Of a stretch of 64,000 nucleotides of DNA, positions 41,205-49,423 are shown piece after piece (position 1 is the first letter of the stretch; each line of letters opens with the position of its first letter). The position numbers were made by a program, and so were the translations under genes. Origin of the DNA: Pseudothioclava nitratireducens. Its GTDB lineage: Bacteria; Pseudomonadota; Alphaproteobacteria; Rhodobacterales; Rhodobacteraceae. The DNA lies in contig NZ_JARGDK010000002.1 in NCBI RefSeq assembly GCF_029210495.1, positions 186,001 through 250,000 of the forward strand, written 5' to 3'. A model generated the notes under the pieces. The model was given only the letters and a program-made list of their open reading frames with translations, made no database searches and had not been told where the DNA came from.

Positions 41205-42215
41205 ATGAAAATCACCTTCAAGGCGCTCAAGGGCGTCGCCGTCGCCGCATTGCTTGCAACCACCGCTCTTTCGGCCAATGCCAAGGAGTTCCGCATCGCC
41301 GTGGGCGATGGCGCGGGCGGCACGCAAGAGGCCCTTGGCCTCGCCTTCATCGAAGCGCTCGAGGCTCAGACCGGCGGCGCGCATACTGCCAAGCTGTTTC
41401 TCAACGGTCAGCTCGGCGACGAGCAGGACACCGTCACGGCAGCCGCGACCGGCACGCTGGATTTCTCGATCCTCGCGATCAACAACATCACCCCCTTCTC
41501 GCCCTCGGTCGGCACGCTGACCCTGCCCTACGTGATCCTGTCGCTCGAAGAAGCAGAGCAAATCACCCAAGGCGAGATCGGCCAGCGCATGATCGACAAG
41601 ACGATCGAGGATGCGGGCGTTCGGATCATTGGCTGGGCCTATTCGGGCTTCCGCGTGCTGACCAACTCGAAGCACCCGGTCACCACCGTCGCTGACCTGC
41701 AAGACCTCGTCGTGCGCGTTCCAAAGAACGAGATCATGATCGAGACCTACAAGTCCTGGGGCATCAACCCGACCCCGATGGCATGGTCGGAAACCTTCGC
41801 GGCGCTTCAGCAGAAGGTCGTTGACGGTCAGGACAACCCCTACATGACCGTCTACGCGATGAAGTTCGACGAGGTGCAAAAATATGTCACCAACATCCGC
41901 TACATCTTCTCGATCGAGCCGCTGATCGTATCGGAATCACTGTTCCAGTCGCTCTCCGCCGAAGAACAGGCGCAGGTTCTGGCCGCCGGCAAGGACGCCA
42001 CGCTCGCCTCGGGCGCGTTCCTGCGCGCCCAGGAAGCCTCGATCAAGGAAGAGCTGGCCTCGCGCGGGATGGAGATTTCGGACCCCGCCGATGGCGAGCA
42101 AGAATTCATCGACCTCGCAACCGCTGCGGTCTGGCCGAAATTCTACGACATGATCGGCGGCAAGGAGTCGCTCAACGAGGTGCTGACCGCTCTGGGTCGC
42201 CCCGCCGTCGAGTAA
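41205..42215 (+). CDS. tauK: TRAP transporter taurine-binding protein (TauK)
   Basis: A 336-residue DctP-type protein with signal peptide 'MKITFKALKGVAVAALLATT' and cleavage near 'LSANAKEF'. AGGGAGAA precedes the ATG. The family segments 'DLVVRVPKNEIMIETYKSWG' (conserved Arg) and 'WSETFAALQQKVVDGQDNPY' are clear. Linked to TauR, TauXY and Xsc, so the periplasmic ligand is most likely taurine, possibly with related sulfonates; this is inferred from context. The first gene of the long taurine operon, followed by a strong hairpin. Confidence 0.88.
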   Translation: MKITFKALKGVAVAALLATTALSANAKEFRIAVGDGAGGTQEALGLAFIEALEAQTGGAHTAKLFLNGQLGDEQDTVTAAATGTLDFSILAINNITPFSPSVGTLTLPYVILSLEEAEQITQGEIGQRMIDKTIEDAGVRIIGWAYSGFRVLTNSKHPVTTVADLQDLVVRVPKNEIMIETYKSWGINPTPMAWSETFAALQQKVVDGQDNPYMTVYAMKFDEVQKYVTNIRYIFSIEPLIVSESLFQSLSAEEQAQVLAAGKDATLASGAFLRAQEASIKEELASRGMEISDPADGEQEFIDLATAAVWPKFYDMIGGKESLNEVLTALGRPAVE

Positions 42216-42223
42216 TGCACGAT

Positions 42224-42252
42224 GGGGGCCGGCCCGATCCGGCACGGCCCCC
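42224..42252 (+). other. Intercistronic hairpin after tauK
   Basis: GGGGGCCG (42224-42231) and CGGCCCCC (42245-42252) pair perfectly, and GCC (42232-42234) with GGC (42241-42243) can extend the stem past a single bulged A. No T tract follows. It lies 8 bases after the binding-protein stop, a position expected for 3' protection of an abundant mRNA segment. Confidence 0.55.
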
Positions 42253-42278
42253 GACACCCCGAACCCCAAGGAAAAGCC

Positions 42279-42815
42279 ATGTCTTCGTTCTGGCGGCATC
42301 TTGACCGGCTGGAGAGCTATGTCTGCCGAGTGCTTCTGGCGCTGTTCGTGTGCCTGCTCTTCGTGCAGATCGTCTCGCGGCAAGTGTTTGGCACCTCGAT
42401 CACCTGGATCGAGGAACTGTCGGTGATTCTCTTCGTCTGGTTCGCCTATTTTGGCGCGAGCTACGCGGCCCGGATGGCAGCGCATAACCGGATTTCGTTT
42501 CACCTGAACCGGATGAACCGCCGGCGCGCGCGTCTGATCGAAGCCTTGGGCGATGCGTTCTGGGTGGCGTTCAACGCGATCTTCATCTGGCAGTCGATCA
42601 GCTTCATCTCGATGCTCAAACCCTTCGTGAAGGCGCAGACGCTCGGCTGGCAGATGCGTTGGGTCTATCTGGTGCTGCCGATCGCCTTCACGCTCATGAC
42701 GATCCGCATCCTCCAGGTCAATTACATGAAACTCGTGCAAGGGCGCGACCCGCGCGACCCCGACAAGGTCGATGTCGTGGCGATGGACGCAGGCCCCGCC
42801 GGAGGGTCCAAATGA
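42279..42815 (+). CDS. tauL: TRAP transporter small permease (TauL)
   Basis: A 178-residue DctQ-type protein with four hydrophobic segments: ~13-35, ~52-70, ~92-115 and ~130-155. 'FGTSITWIEELSVILFVWFA' contains the conserved Glu pair. AAGGA precedes the ATG at 42279. Its stop overlaps the large permease start (ATGA). It is the small membrane subunit of the taurine TRAP transporter. Confidence 0.88.
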   Translation: MSSFWRHLDRLESYVCRVLLALFVCLLFVQIVSRQVFGTSITWIEELSVILFVWFAYFGASYAARMAAHNRISFHLNRMNRRRARLIEALGDAFWVAFNAIFIWQSISFISMLKPFVKAQTLGWQMRWVYLVLPIAFTLMTIRILQVNYMKLVQGRDPRDPDKVDVVAMDAGPAGGSK

Positions 42816-44155
42816 TGGACAGCATTCTCATTGAAATCCTGTTCGGTTGCTTTGCCTTCCTGATGCTGATCGGCGCGCCGATCACGGTGGCCCTCGGGGT
42901 TTCCGCGCTGGCGGCGATGTTCTACCTCGGCGACAACCCGATCAAGATGGTGCAGATGGCGTGGTCCTCGGTGGGTTCCTTCCCGCTGATGGCGCTGCCC
43001 TCCTTCATCCTCGCCGGCGCCCTGATGGAGGCCGCGGGCCTTTCGCGCAGGCTGATCGCCGTTGCCGAGACGCTGGCTGGCCCCTTCACGGGCGGCATTT
43101 CGGCGGCAACCGTGGTGGCCTGCCTGTTCTTCGGCGCGATCTCGGGCTCGGGCCCGGCGACGACAGCGGCGGTGGGAATGCTGATGATCCCGGCCATGGC
43201 GCGGGCTGGCTATGCGCGGGGCTATGCCGCCTCGATCACGGCCGCTTCCGGCGGACTCGGCATCATCATCCCGCCCTCGATCCCGATGGTGATCTTCGGC
43301 ATCTCGGCCATGGGCATGCAGCCCCCCGTCGAAGCCGTCGAGGCCCATGGCGCCTTCCAGACCGTCTCGATCTCCAAGCTCTTCATCGCCGGTTTCTTCC
43401 CGGGCTGCCTGATGGCGGGGGCGCTTTTGATCAACAACTACCTGCGCTGCCGCGCGGCGGGCTATCGTGGCTCGGCAGAGTCGCTCTCGCTGCCCAAGAT
43501 CCTGAACGCAACCTTCAAGGGCTTCTGGGCGCTGATGGCCCCGATCGTGATCCTTGGCGGCATCTATACCGGGCTCTTCACCCCCACCGAGGCCGCCATC
43601 GTCGCCATCTTCTACACGCTCTTCGTCGGCATCGTGATCTACCGCGAACTGAGCTTCAAGGCGCTCTTCGACGCGCTCGAGACCACCACCTGGCTGTCGG
43701 GCCGCGTGCTGCTCGTCCTGTTCACCGCAACGGTCTTTGGCCGCATCCTCGTCGAGAACGGCGTGCCGGCGGTGATCGCGGACGGGATGCTCTCGCTCAC
43801 CGATAACCTCTACCTGATCTGGGTGCTGGTGATCGCCTTCCTGCTGGTCGTGGGCATGTTCATGGAGACCCTCGCCGCGATCATGATCCTCGTGCCCGTG
43901 ATGCTTCCGGTCGCCTACCAGATGGGTATCGACCCGATCCATTTCGGCATCGTGATGATCTGCACGCTTTCGATCGGGTTCCAGACCCCACCGCTGGGCG
44001 AGAACCTGTTCATCGCCGCCGGCATCTCGAACGTCTCCATCGAGGAAATCTCGATGCGCGCCCTGCCCTTCGCCCTGACCGGTGCGGCTGCGGTCTACCT
44101 GATCGCCTGCTTCCCCGAGATCGCGCTCTGGCTGCCGCGTGTGGTTGGCTACTGA
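42812..44155 (+). CDS. tauM: TRAP transporter large permease (TauM)
   Basis: A 447-residue DctM-type permease with about 12 membrane helices. Conserved blocks are 'FPLMALPSFILAGALMEAAG', 'FGAISGSGPATTAAVGMLMI' and 'SGGLGIIIPPSIPMVIFGIS'. The start is at 42812 after GGAGGG, overlapping tauL by 4 bases. Together with TauK and TauL it forms the taurine uptake system of this locus. UspA gene follows 10 bases later. Confidence 0.92.
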   Translation: MMDSILIEILFGCFAFLMLIGAPITVALGVSALAAMFYLGDNPIKMVQMAWSSVGSFPLMALPSFILAGALMEAAGLSRRLIAVAETLAGPFTGGISAATVVACLFFGAISGSGPATTAAVGMLMIPAMARAGYARGYAASITAASGGLGIIIPPSIPMVIFGISAMGMQPPVEAVEAHGAFQTVSISKLFIAGFFPGCLMAGALLINNYLRCRAAGYRGSAESLSLPKILNATFKGFWALMAPIVILGGIYTGLFTPTEAAIVAIFYTLFVGIVIYRELSFKALFDALETTTWLSGRVLLVLFTATVFGRILVENGVPAVIADGMLSLTDNLYLIWVLVIAFLLVVGMFMETLAAIMILVPVMLPVAYQMGIDPIHFGIVMICTLSIGFQTPPLGENLFIAAGISNVSIEEISMRALPFALTGAAAVYLIACFPEIALWLPRVVGY

Positions 44156-44165
44156 GGAGGCTGAA

Positions 44166-44657
44166 ATGATCAAGGAAATCAAAACGATCCTCTACGCAAC
44201 CGACCTGAGCAACACCTCGGTTCATGCGTTCCGCTACGGGCTGTGCATGGCCAAGGGTCTGGGCGCGCGACTGCACATGCTCCATGTGATCGAGCCGATG
44301 AACGAGGAGGCGCGGATGACGCTGCAACTGTTCATCTCGGACCCCGCGCAACGCAATGCCGCGCTCAACCGCCGCCGCGAGACCGCGCTGGAATTGCTCC
44401 GCGAGCGTCAGGAGGCGTTCTGGGCGCAGATCCCCGGCGACGAGCAGGCGCTGCGCGAAAGCGTAGACGAGATCGAGGTGGCCGAAGGCTTCGCCGCCGA
44501 AGCCATCCTCAAGCGCGCCGAGAGCCTGCCCGCCGACATGATCCTGATGGGCAGCCACGCGCACGGGATCTCACACACCTTCCTCGGAACGGTCGCCAAA
44601 CGGGTCCTGCGCCGCGCGCGCATCCCTACGCTGATCGTCCCCTATGCCGAAGATTGA
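44166..44657 (+). CDS. Universal stress protein (UspA family) linked to the TRAP transporter
   Basis: A 163-residue protein with start 'MIKEIKTILYATDLSNTSVH', GAGG 6-9 bases before the ATG. The ATP-binding Usp motif is visible near the C-terminus: 'MGSHAHGISHTFLGTVAKRV' then 'IPTLIVPYAED'. Usp proteins next to TRAP genes (such as TeaD beside the ectoine transporter) can bind ATP and modulate transport activity. A role in regulating taurine uptake is plausible by analogy only. It sits inside the taurine operon between transporter and TauX. Confidence 0.85.
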   Translation: MIKEIKTILYATDLSNTSVHAFRYGLCMAKGLGARLHMLHVIEPMNEEARMTLQLFISDPAQRNAALNRRRETALELLRERQEAFWAQIPGDEQALRESVDEIEVAEGFAAEAILKRAESLPADMILMGSHAHGISHTFLGTVAKRVLRRARIPTLIVPYAED

Positions 44658-44674
44658 CTGAAAGGACCAAGACC

Positions 44675-45064
44675 ATGACCAAGACCCTGACCGCAGATGA
44701 CCTCAAGGCCACGTTCGACGCGTTCAACCGCCATGATGTGGCGGCGGTGATGACCCATTTCGCCGATGACTGCACCTTCACCACGGTGGGCGGCGCCGAG
44801 GAGTTCGGCACCCGCATCGACGGCGCCGAGGCCATCGCCAAAGCCTTTGCCGGGGTTTGGGCCGCGATGCCCGATGCCGAATGGGCCGATCACCGCCACT
44901 TCGTCTGCGGCGACCGCGCCGTCTCGGAATGGACCTTCAAGGGCACCGACGCCCAGGGCCAGCGGATCGAGGCGCAAGGCGTCGACCTGTTCACGCTGCG
45001 CGACGGGCTGATCGTCGAGAAGCAGGCCTTCCGCAAGCAACGCCCGCCCTTCGCTGCGAAATAA
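44675..45064 (+). CDS. tauX: TauX: small subunit of taurine dehydrogenase (SnoaL-like)
   Basis: A 129-residue protein with the NTF2/SnoaL-like fold pattern: 'LKATFDAFNRHDVAAVMTHF', 'WAAMPDAEWADHRHFVCGDR' and 'GVDLFTLRDGLIVEKQAF'. In Paracoccus, TauX and TauY together are described as taurine dehydrogenase, which oxidatively deaminates taurine to sulfoacetaldehyde with a cytochrome acceptor. The length and position just before TauY match. AAGGA precedes the ATG. The longer in-frame extension back to 44243 runs through UspA and is rejected. Confidence 0.88.
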   Translation: MTKTLTADDLKATFDAFNRHDVAAVMTHFADDCTFTTVGGAEEFGTRIDGAEAIAKAFAGVWAAMPDAEWADHRHFVCGDRAVSEWTFKGTDAQGQRIEAQGVDLFTLRDGLIVEKQAFRKQRPPFAAK

Positions 45065-45093
45065 CCCCCACCTTTCATTTCGGGATCACGTCG

Positions 45094-46491
45094 ATGCAAG
45101 TCACGGCACCACGGCGCAACAGCGCGCCCTACAACCCAAAATACGACCCGATCCGGGACCGCTCGATCGGGCATGGCAGCGCCTATGCGCCGACCTATTG
45201 GATCGGCACCGCCGGAACGCCGCCCGAGGATGACGGCCCGGTCCGGCAGGACATGGATGTCGATGTCGTGGTGATTGGCTCGGGCTATACCGGCCTCTCC
45301 TGCGCCCTGCATCTGGCCAAGGAATTCGGCATCAAGGCCCATGTTCTCGAAGCCAACGGCGTCGCCTATGGCTGCTCGACCCGCAATGGCGGGCAGGCGC
45401 AGATTTCCTCGGGTCGGCTCAAGCGCTCGCAATGGATCGAGCGGTGGGGGCTCGACATCGCCAAGGGCATGCATGCCGAGGTGACCGAGGCCTTCGCCCT
45501 GTTTCGCGGCCTGATCGCAGATCACAATATCGACTGCGACCCGCAGGATGGCGGCCACTATTACATCGCCCACAAGCCGTGGATGATGCCCGCGCTCGAA
45601 AAGGAAACCGCGCTCCTGCGCGAGACCTTCGGCTATGGCGCCAAGCTGCTCAGCCGTGGCGATGTGCATGACCGCGTCGCCCGTGATGCCGAAGCGCAGG
45701 GCGCGATGTGGGAGCCCGATGGCGTCGGCATCCACGCCGCCAAGCTGGCCTTTGGCTACATGCGGGCCGCGCGCGAACTCGGCGCGAAGATCCATGTCGA
45801 CAGCCCCGTCGAAGGCTGGGAGACCAAGAACGGCATCCACCACCTGCGCACGCCGGGCGGCACGGTGCGCGCCCGCGCCGTGGCTGTGGCCACCGCAGGC
45901 TATGCGCCGCGCAGCCTGCATCCCCGCCTGCGCGACCGGATCATGCCGATCATGTCGAACTCGATCACCACGCGGGTGCTGACGGCCTCGGAACTGGAGG
46001 CCTGCGGCTTCCAGACCCGCTCGCCGCTGACCGATACGCGCACGCTGCGCCACTATTACCGCCTGCTGCCCGACAACCGGGTGCAGATCGGCTCGCGCGC
46101 GGCGATCACAGGCTCGGACGCGGATAACCCGAAACACCTCGCCAGTCTGCGCGAGGGGCTCGCGCGGAAGTTCCCGGCGCTGCGCGGCATCCCGCTGGAT
46201 TACAGTTGGTGGGGCTGGGTCGATGTCAGCCACGACATGATGCCCCGCATCACCGCGATGCCGGGCACGCCCAACGCCTATTACGCGATGGGCTACGGCG
46301 GCAACGGCGTGATGTATGCGGCGCAGGCCGGACGGCGCATGGCGCAGCTCGTGGCCGGGCGCGCCGCCGACATCCCCAAGCTGCCGATCTTTGGCGACGA
46401 ACTCCCCCATGAGGGCTGGAAAACACCGTTCCGGCGGCTCGGCCAATGGGGCCTCTACAAACTCTATCACTATCGGGACGAACGCGGCTGA
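45094..46491 (+). CDS. tauY: TauY: FAD-dependent taurine dehydrogenase large subunit
   Basis: A 465-residue FAD oxidoreductase. The FAD motif 'VDVVVIGSGYTGLSCALHLA' begins near residue 54, after an N-terminal extension typical of the PuuB/OrdL-like and TauY group ('GHGSAYAPTYWIGTAG'). 'GYGGNGVMYAAQAGRRMAQL' is the C-terminal FAD-binding block. With TauX it oxidises taurine to sulfoacetaldehyde and ammonia. No tpa-type taurine:pyruvate aminotransferase is in the cluster, so the dehydrogenase route is the one encoded here. The ribosome-binding site is weak. Xsc follows 25 bases later. Confidence 0.88.
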   Translation: MQVTAPRRNSAPYNPKYDPIRDRSIGHGSAYAPTYWIGTAGTPPEDDGPVRQDMDVDVVVIGSGYTGLSCALHLAKEFGIKAHVLEANGVAYGCSTRNGGQAQISSGRLKRSQWIERWGLDIAKGMHAEVTEAFALFRGLIADHNIDCDPQDGGHYYIAHKPWMMPALEKETALLRETFGYGAKLLSRGDVHDRVARDAEAQGAMWEPDGVGIHAAKLAFGYMRAARELGAKIHVDSPVEGWETKNGIHHLRTPGGTVRARAVAVATAGYAPRSLHPRLRDRIMPIMSNSITTRVLTASELEACGFQTRSPLTDTRTLRHYYRLLPDNRVQIGSRAAITGSDADNPKHLASLREGLARKFPALRGIPLDYSWWGWVDVSHDMMPRITAMPGTPNAYYAMGYGGNGVMYAAQAGRRMAQLVAGRAADIPKLPIFGDELPHEGWKTPFRRLGQWGLYKLYHYRDERG

Positions 46492-46516
46492 CCCCGCGCC
46501 ACAAGGAGAAACGCAC

Positions 46517-48298
46517 ATGAAAATGACCACTGAAGAAGCCTTCGTGAAGGTCCTGCAAATGCATGGGATCGATCAGGCATTCGGGATTATCGGCTCTGCG
46601 ATGATGCCGGTCTCGGACCTGTTCCCCAAGGCGGGCATCAACTTCTGGGACTGCGCCCATGAGACCAATGGCGGGCTGATGTGCGATGGCTACATCCGCT
46701 CGACCGGCAAGATGGCCATGGCCATCGCCCAGAACGGCCCCGGCGTGACCGGCTTCGTGACCGCCGTCAAGACCGCCTACTGGAACCATACGCCGATGCT
46801 CTTGGTGACCCCGCAGGCCGCCAACAAGACCATCGGTCAGGGCGGCTTCCAGGAGATGGAACAGATGCGGCTCTTCGCAGACAGCGTCTGCTATCAAGAA
46901 GAAGTCCGCGATGCGACCCGCATCCCCGAAGTCCTCAACCGCGTCATCATGAAGGCATGGCGCTCCTCGGCCCCCGCGCAGATCAACATCCCGCGCGATA
47001 TGTGGACCCAAGTGATCGACGTGGACCTGCCGCAGATCGTGAAATTCGAGCGTCCCGCAGGCGGCGAAGAAGCCGTGGCCGAGGCGGCCAAGCTGCTCTC
47101 GGACGCGCGCTTCCCGGTGATCCTGTCGGGCGCGGGCGTGGTGCTCTCGGGCGCGATCCCGGATCTGGTCAAGCTGGCCGAGCGTCTGGATGCCCCGGTC
47201 TGCTCGAACTACCAGCACAATGACAGCTTCCCCGGTTCGCACCCGCTGGCCATGGGCCCGCTGGGCTATAACGGTTCCAAAGCTGGCATGGAGCTGATCG
47301 CCAAGGCGGATGTCGTGCTCGCACTCGGCACGCGCCTCAACCCGTTCTCGACCCTGCCGGGCTACGGTATCGACTACTGGCCGAAAGAGGCCAAGATCAT
47401 TCAGGTCGATATCAATGCCGACCGGATCGGCCTCACCAAGAAAGTGTCCGTGGGCATCGAGGGCGACGCGGCCAAGGTGGCGCGCGGCATCCTCGCGCAG
47501 CTCTCGGGCACTGCGGGGGACGAAGGCCGCGAGGCACGCCGCGCGCTGATCGCACAGACCAAATCCCGCTGGGCGCAAGAGCTGTCGAGCCTCGATCACG
47601 AAGATGACGATCCGGGCACCGTGTGGAACGAAGAGGCCCGCGCGCGCGACAACGATCTGATGAGCCCGCGTCAGGCATGGCGCGCGATTCAGGCGGCGAT
47701 GCCCGAGGATGCGATCATCTCCTCGGATATCGGCAACAACTGCGCGATCGGCAACGCCTACCCGACCTTCGAAAAGGGCCGGAAATACCTCGCCCCCGGT
47801 CTCTTCGGCCCCTGTGGCTACGGGTTCCCGGCGATCCTCGGCGCCAAGATCGGCTGCCCCGACGTCCCCGTGATCGGCTTTGCCGGCGACGGCGCCTTCG
47901 GGATCTCGATGAACGAGATGACCGCTTGCGGCCGCGACGACTGGCCGGCGATCACCATGGTGATCTTCCGCAACTACCAATGGGGTGCGGAAAAGCGCAA
48001 CACGACGCTGTGGTATGATAACAACTTCGTCGGCACAGAACTCGACCGCGACACCACCTATGCCGGGATCGCCCGGGCCTGTGGCGCGCATGGCGTTCAG
48101 GTGCGCACGACCGAAGAGCTCACCACGGCACTGCGCGAGGCGGTCGAACGCCAGATGTCGGCGAAGGAAACCACCTTCATCGAGGTCCTGCTCAACCAGG
48201 AACTTGGCGAGCCCTTCCGCCGCGACGCGATGAAGAAACCGGTCGTGGTGGCCGGGATCGACGCCGCTGACATGCGCCCGCAAAAAGGCGCGCTCTGA
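46517..48298 (+). CDS. xsc: Sulfoacetaldehyde acetyltransferase
   Basis: A 593-residue thiamine-diphosphate enzyme, the usual Xsc length. 'CAHETNGGLMCDGYIRSTGK' provides the conserved Glu for ThDP activation, and 'GFAGDGAFGISMNEMTACGR' with 'VIFRNYQWGAEKRN' is the GDG-N magnesium-diphosphate motif. Xsc converts sulfoacetaldehyde plus phosphate to acetyl phosphate and sulfite. AAGGAG is before the ATG at 46517. It is the central enzyme of the pathway; TauXY supply its substrate and Pta uses its product. Confidence 0.97.
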   Translation: MKMTTEEAFVKVLQMHGIDQAFGIIGSAMMPVSDLFPKAGINFWDCAHETNGGLMCDGYIRSTGKMAMAIAQNGPGVTGFVTAVKTAYWNHTPMLLVTPQAANKTIGQGGFQEMEQMRLFADSVCYQEEVRDATRIPEVLNRVIMKAWRSSAPAQINIPRDMWTQVIDVDLPQIVKFERPAGGEEAVAEAAKLLSDARFPVILSGAGVVLSGAIPDLVKLAERLDAPVCSNYQHNDSFPGSHPLAMGPLGYNGSKAGMELIAKADVVLALGTRLNPFSTLPGYGIDYWPKEAKIIQVDINADRIGLTKKVSVGIEGDAAKVARGILAQLSGTAGDEGREARRALIAQTKSRWAQELSSLDHEDDDPGTVWNEEARARDNDLMSPRQAWRAIQAAMPEDAIISSDIGNNCAIGNAYPTFEKGRKYLAPGLFGPCGYGFPAILGAKIGCPDVPVIGFAGDGAFGISMNEMTACGRDDWPAITMVIFRNYQWGAEKRNTTLWYDNNFVGTELDRDTTYAGIARACGAHGVQVRTTEELTTALREAVERQMSAKETTFIEVLLNQELGEPFRRDAMKKPVVVAGIDAADMRPQKGAL

Positions 48299-48304
48299 GT
48301 CCTC

Positions 48305-48382
48305 CGGCGGGCGGCCATGCCCAAGGTCGCCCGCCGCCCCGGACCCCCGCCCGCTTCCGACCCTGGCGGGGGTCCACCCTTT
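48305..48382 (+). terminator. Tandem hairpins between xsc and tauZ, possible attenuator
   Basis: First stem: CGGCGGGCG (48305-48313) with CGCCCGCCG (48328-48336). Second stem: GGACCCCCGCC (48341-48351) with GGCGGGGGTCC (48365-48375), 11 perfect pairs, then ACCCTTTTAC with four T. This 108-base gap is the largest inside the operon, so partial termination after xsc is likely, with tauZ-pta expressed at a lower level. Confidence 0.55.
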
Positions 48383-48406
48383 TACCGACACCCCCGGAGC
48401 CCTGCC

Positions 48407-49420
48407 ATGATCGCAGTCACATCCGCCCCCAGCCAACTGCGGGTGCTTTTCCCCGGCTTTCTCGTCTCAGCCCTCGTGGCCGCGACCGCGCAATTCCTGT
48501 CCGAGCATTACGGCGCCCCCGCGATGCTGATGGCTCTGCTGCTGGGACTGGCGCTGAACTTCCTCGCCGAAGAGGGCACCCCAACCGCCCCGGGGATCGC
48601 GGTCACCTCACGCACCGTGCTGCGGCTTGGCGTGGCGCTTCTGGGGGCGCGGATCTCGGTCGATATGCTCGCCGGGCTTGGCGCGGACCTGATCGCGCTC
48701 GTGGTCGGCGGGGTTGTCGCAACTATCGGTTTTGGCCTCTTGATCGGGCGGTTCTTCGGGCGCAAATGGCGTTTTGCACTGCTGACCGGCGGCTCGGTCG
48801 CGATCTGCGGGGCTTCGGCCGCGATGGCGATTGCCGCGATCCTGCCCCGCCATGACAAGGCCGAACGCGACCTTGCCTTCACGGTCATGTCGGTCACGGT
48901 GCTCTCCACCGCCGCGATGGTGCTCTACCCGATGCTCTCGGGGCTGCTGGGCTTTGATGCCCGCGCGGGGGGCGTGTTCCTTGGCGGCACGATCCACGAT
49001 GTCGCGCAGGTCGTCGGCGCAGGCTTTTCGGTCAGCACCGAAACCGGCGAGACCGCGACCCTCGTCAAGCTGATCCGCGTGGCGATGCTGGCGCCGGTGG
49101 TGCTCACCGCCTCGGTGCTGATCCGTACCTTCGCCGCCGCTGACGCCGGAAGCGGTCCGCGCCCGCCGCTCCTGCCCGGCTTCGTGGTCGGCTTCCTCGT
49201 GCTCGCCGCACTCAATTCCTTTGGCGTGGTGCCTGCCATCGTCGCGGAATGGGCGGGGGTGATTTCCCGCTGGGCTCTGCTGATCTCGATCGCAGCCGTG
49301 GGGATCAAAACCTCGCTCGCGAAGATGCTTCAGGTCGGCGGCAGCGCCATCGCCCTGATCGTCGTCGAAACCATCTTCATCGGCGGCTGGGTGCTCGCCG
49401 GCCTGCATTTCCTGGAGTAA
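48407..49420 (+). CDS. tauZ: TauZ: YeiH-family putative sulfate exporter
   Basis: A 337-residue inner-membrane protein with about ten hydrophobic helices. The YeiH/UPF0324 signatures are 'RTVLRLGVALLGARISVDML' and 'GGSVAICGASAAMAIAAILP', and 'FLGGTIHDVAQVVGAGFSVS'. In taurine clusters of Paracoccus and Rhodobacter a protein of this type, TauZ, is proposed to export sulfate or sulfite made from taurine. Export function is a proposal by genetic linkage. The start at 48407 is chosen from homology; ribosome binding by CCGGAG. Follows the tandem hairpins; pta starts 3 bases after the stop. Confidence 0.88.
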   Translation: MIAVTSAPSQLRVLFPGFLVSALVAATAQFLSEHYGAPAMLMALLLGLALNFLAEEGTPTAPGIAVTSRTVLRLGVALLGARISVDMLAGLGADLIALVVGGVVATIGFGLLIGRFFGRKWRFALLTGGSVAICGASAAMAIAAILPRHDKAERDLAFTVMSVTVLSTAAMVLYPMLSGLLGFDARAGGVFLGGTIHDVAQVVGAGFSVSTETGETATLVKLIRVAMLAPVVLTASVLIRTFAAADAGSGPRPPLLPGFVVGFLVLAALNSFGVVPAIVAEWAGVISRWALLISIAAVGIKTSLAKMLQVGGSAIALIVVETIFIGGWVLAGLHFLE

Positions 49421-49423
49421 GCG

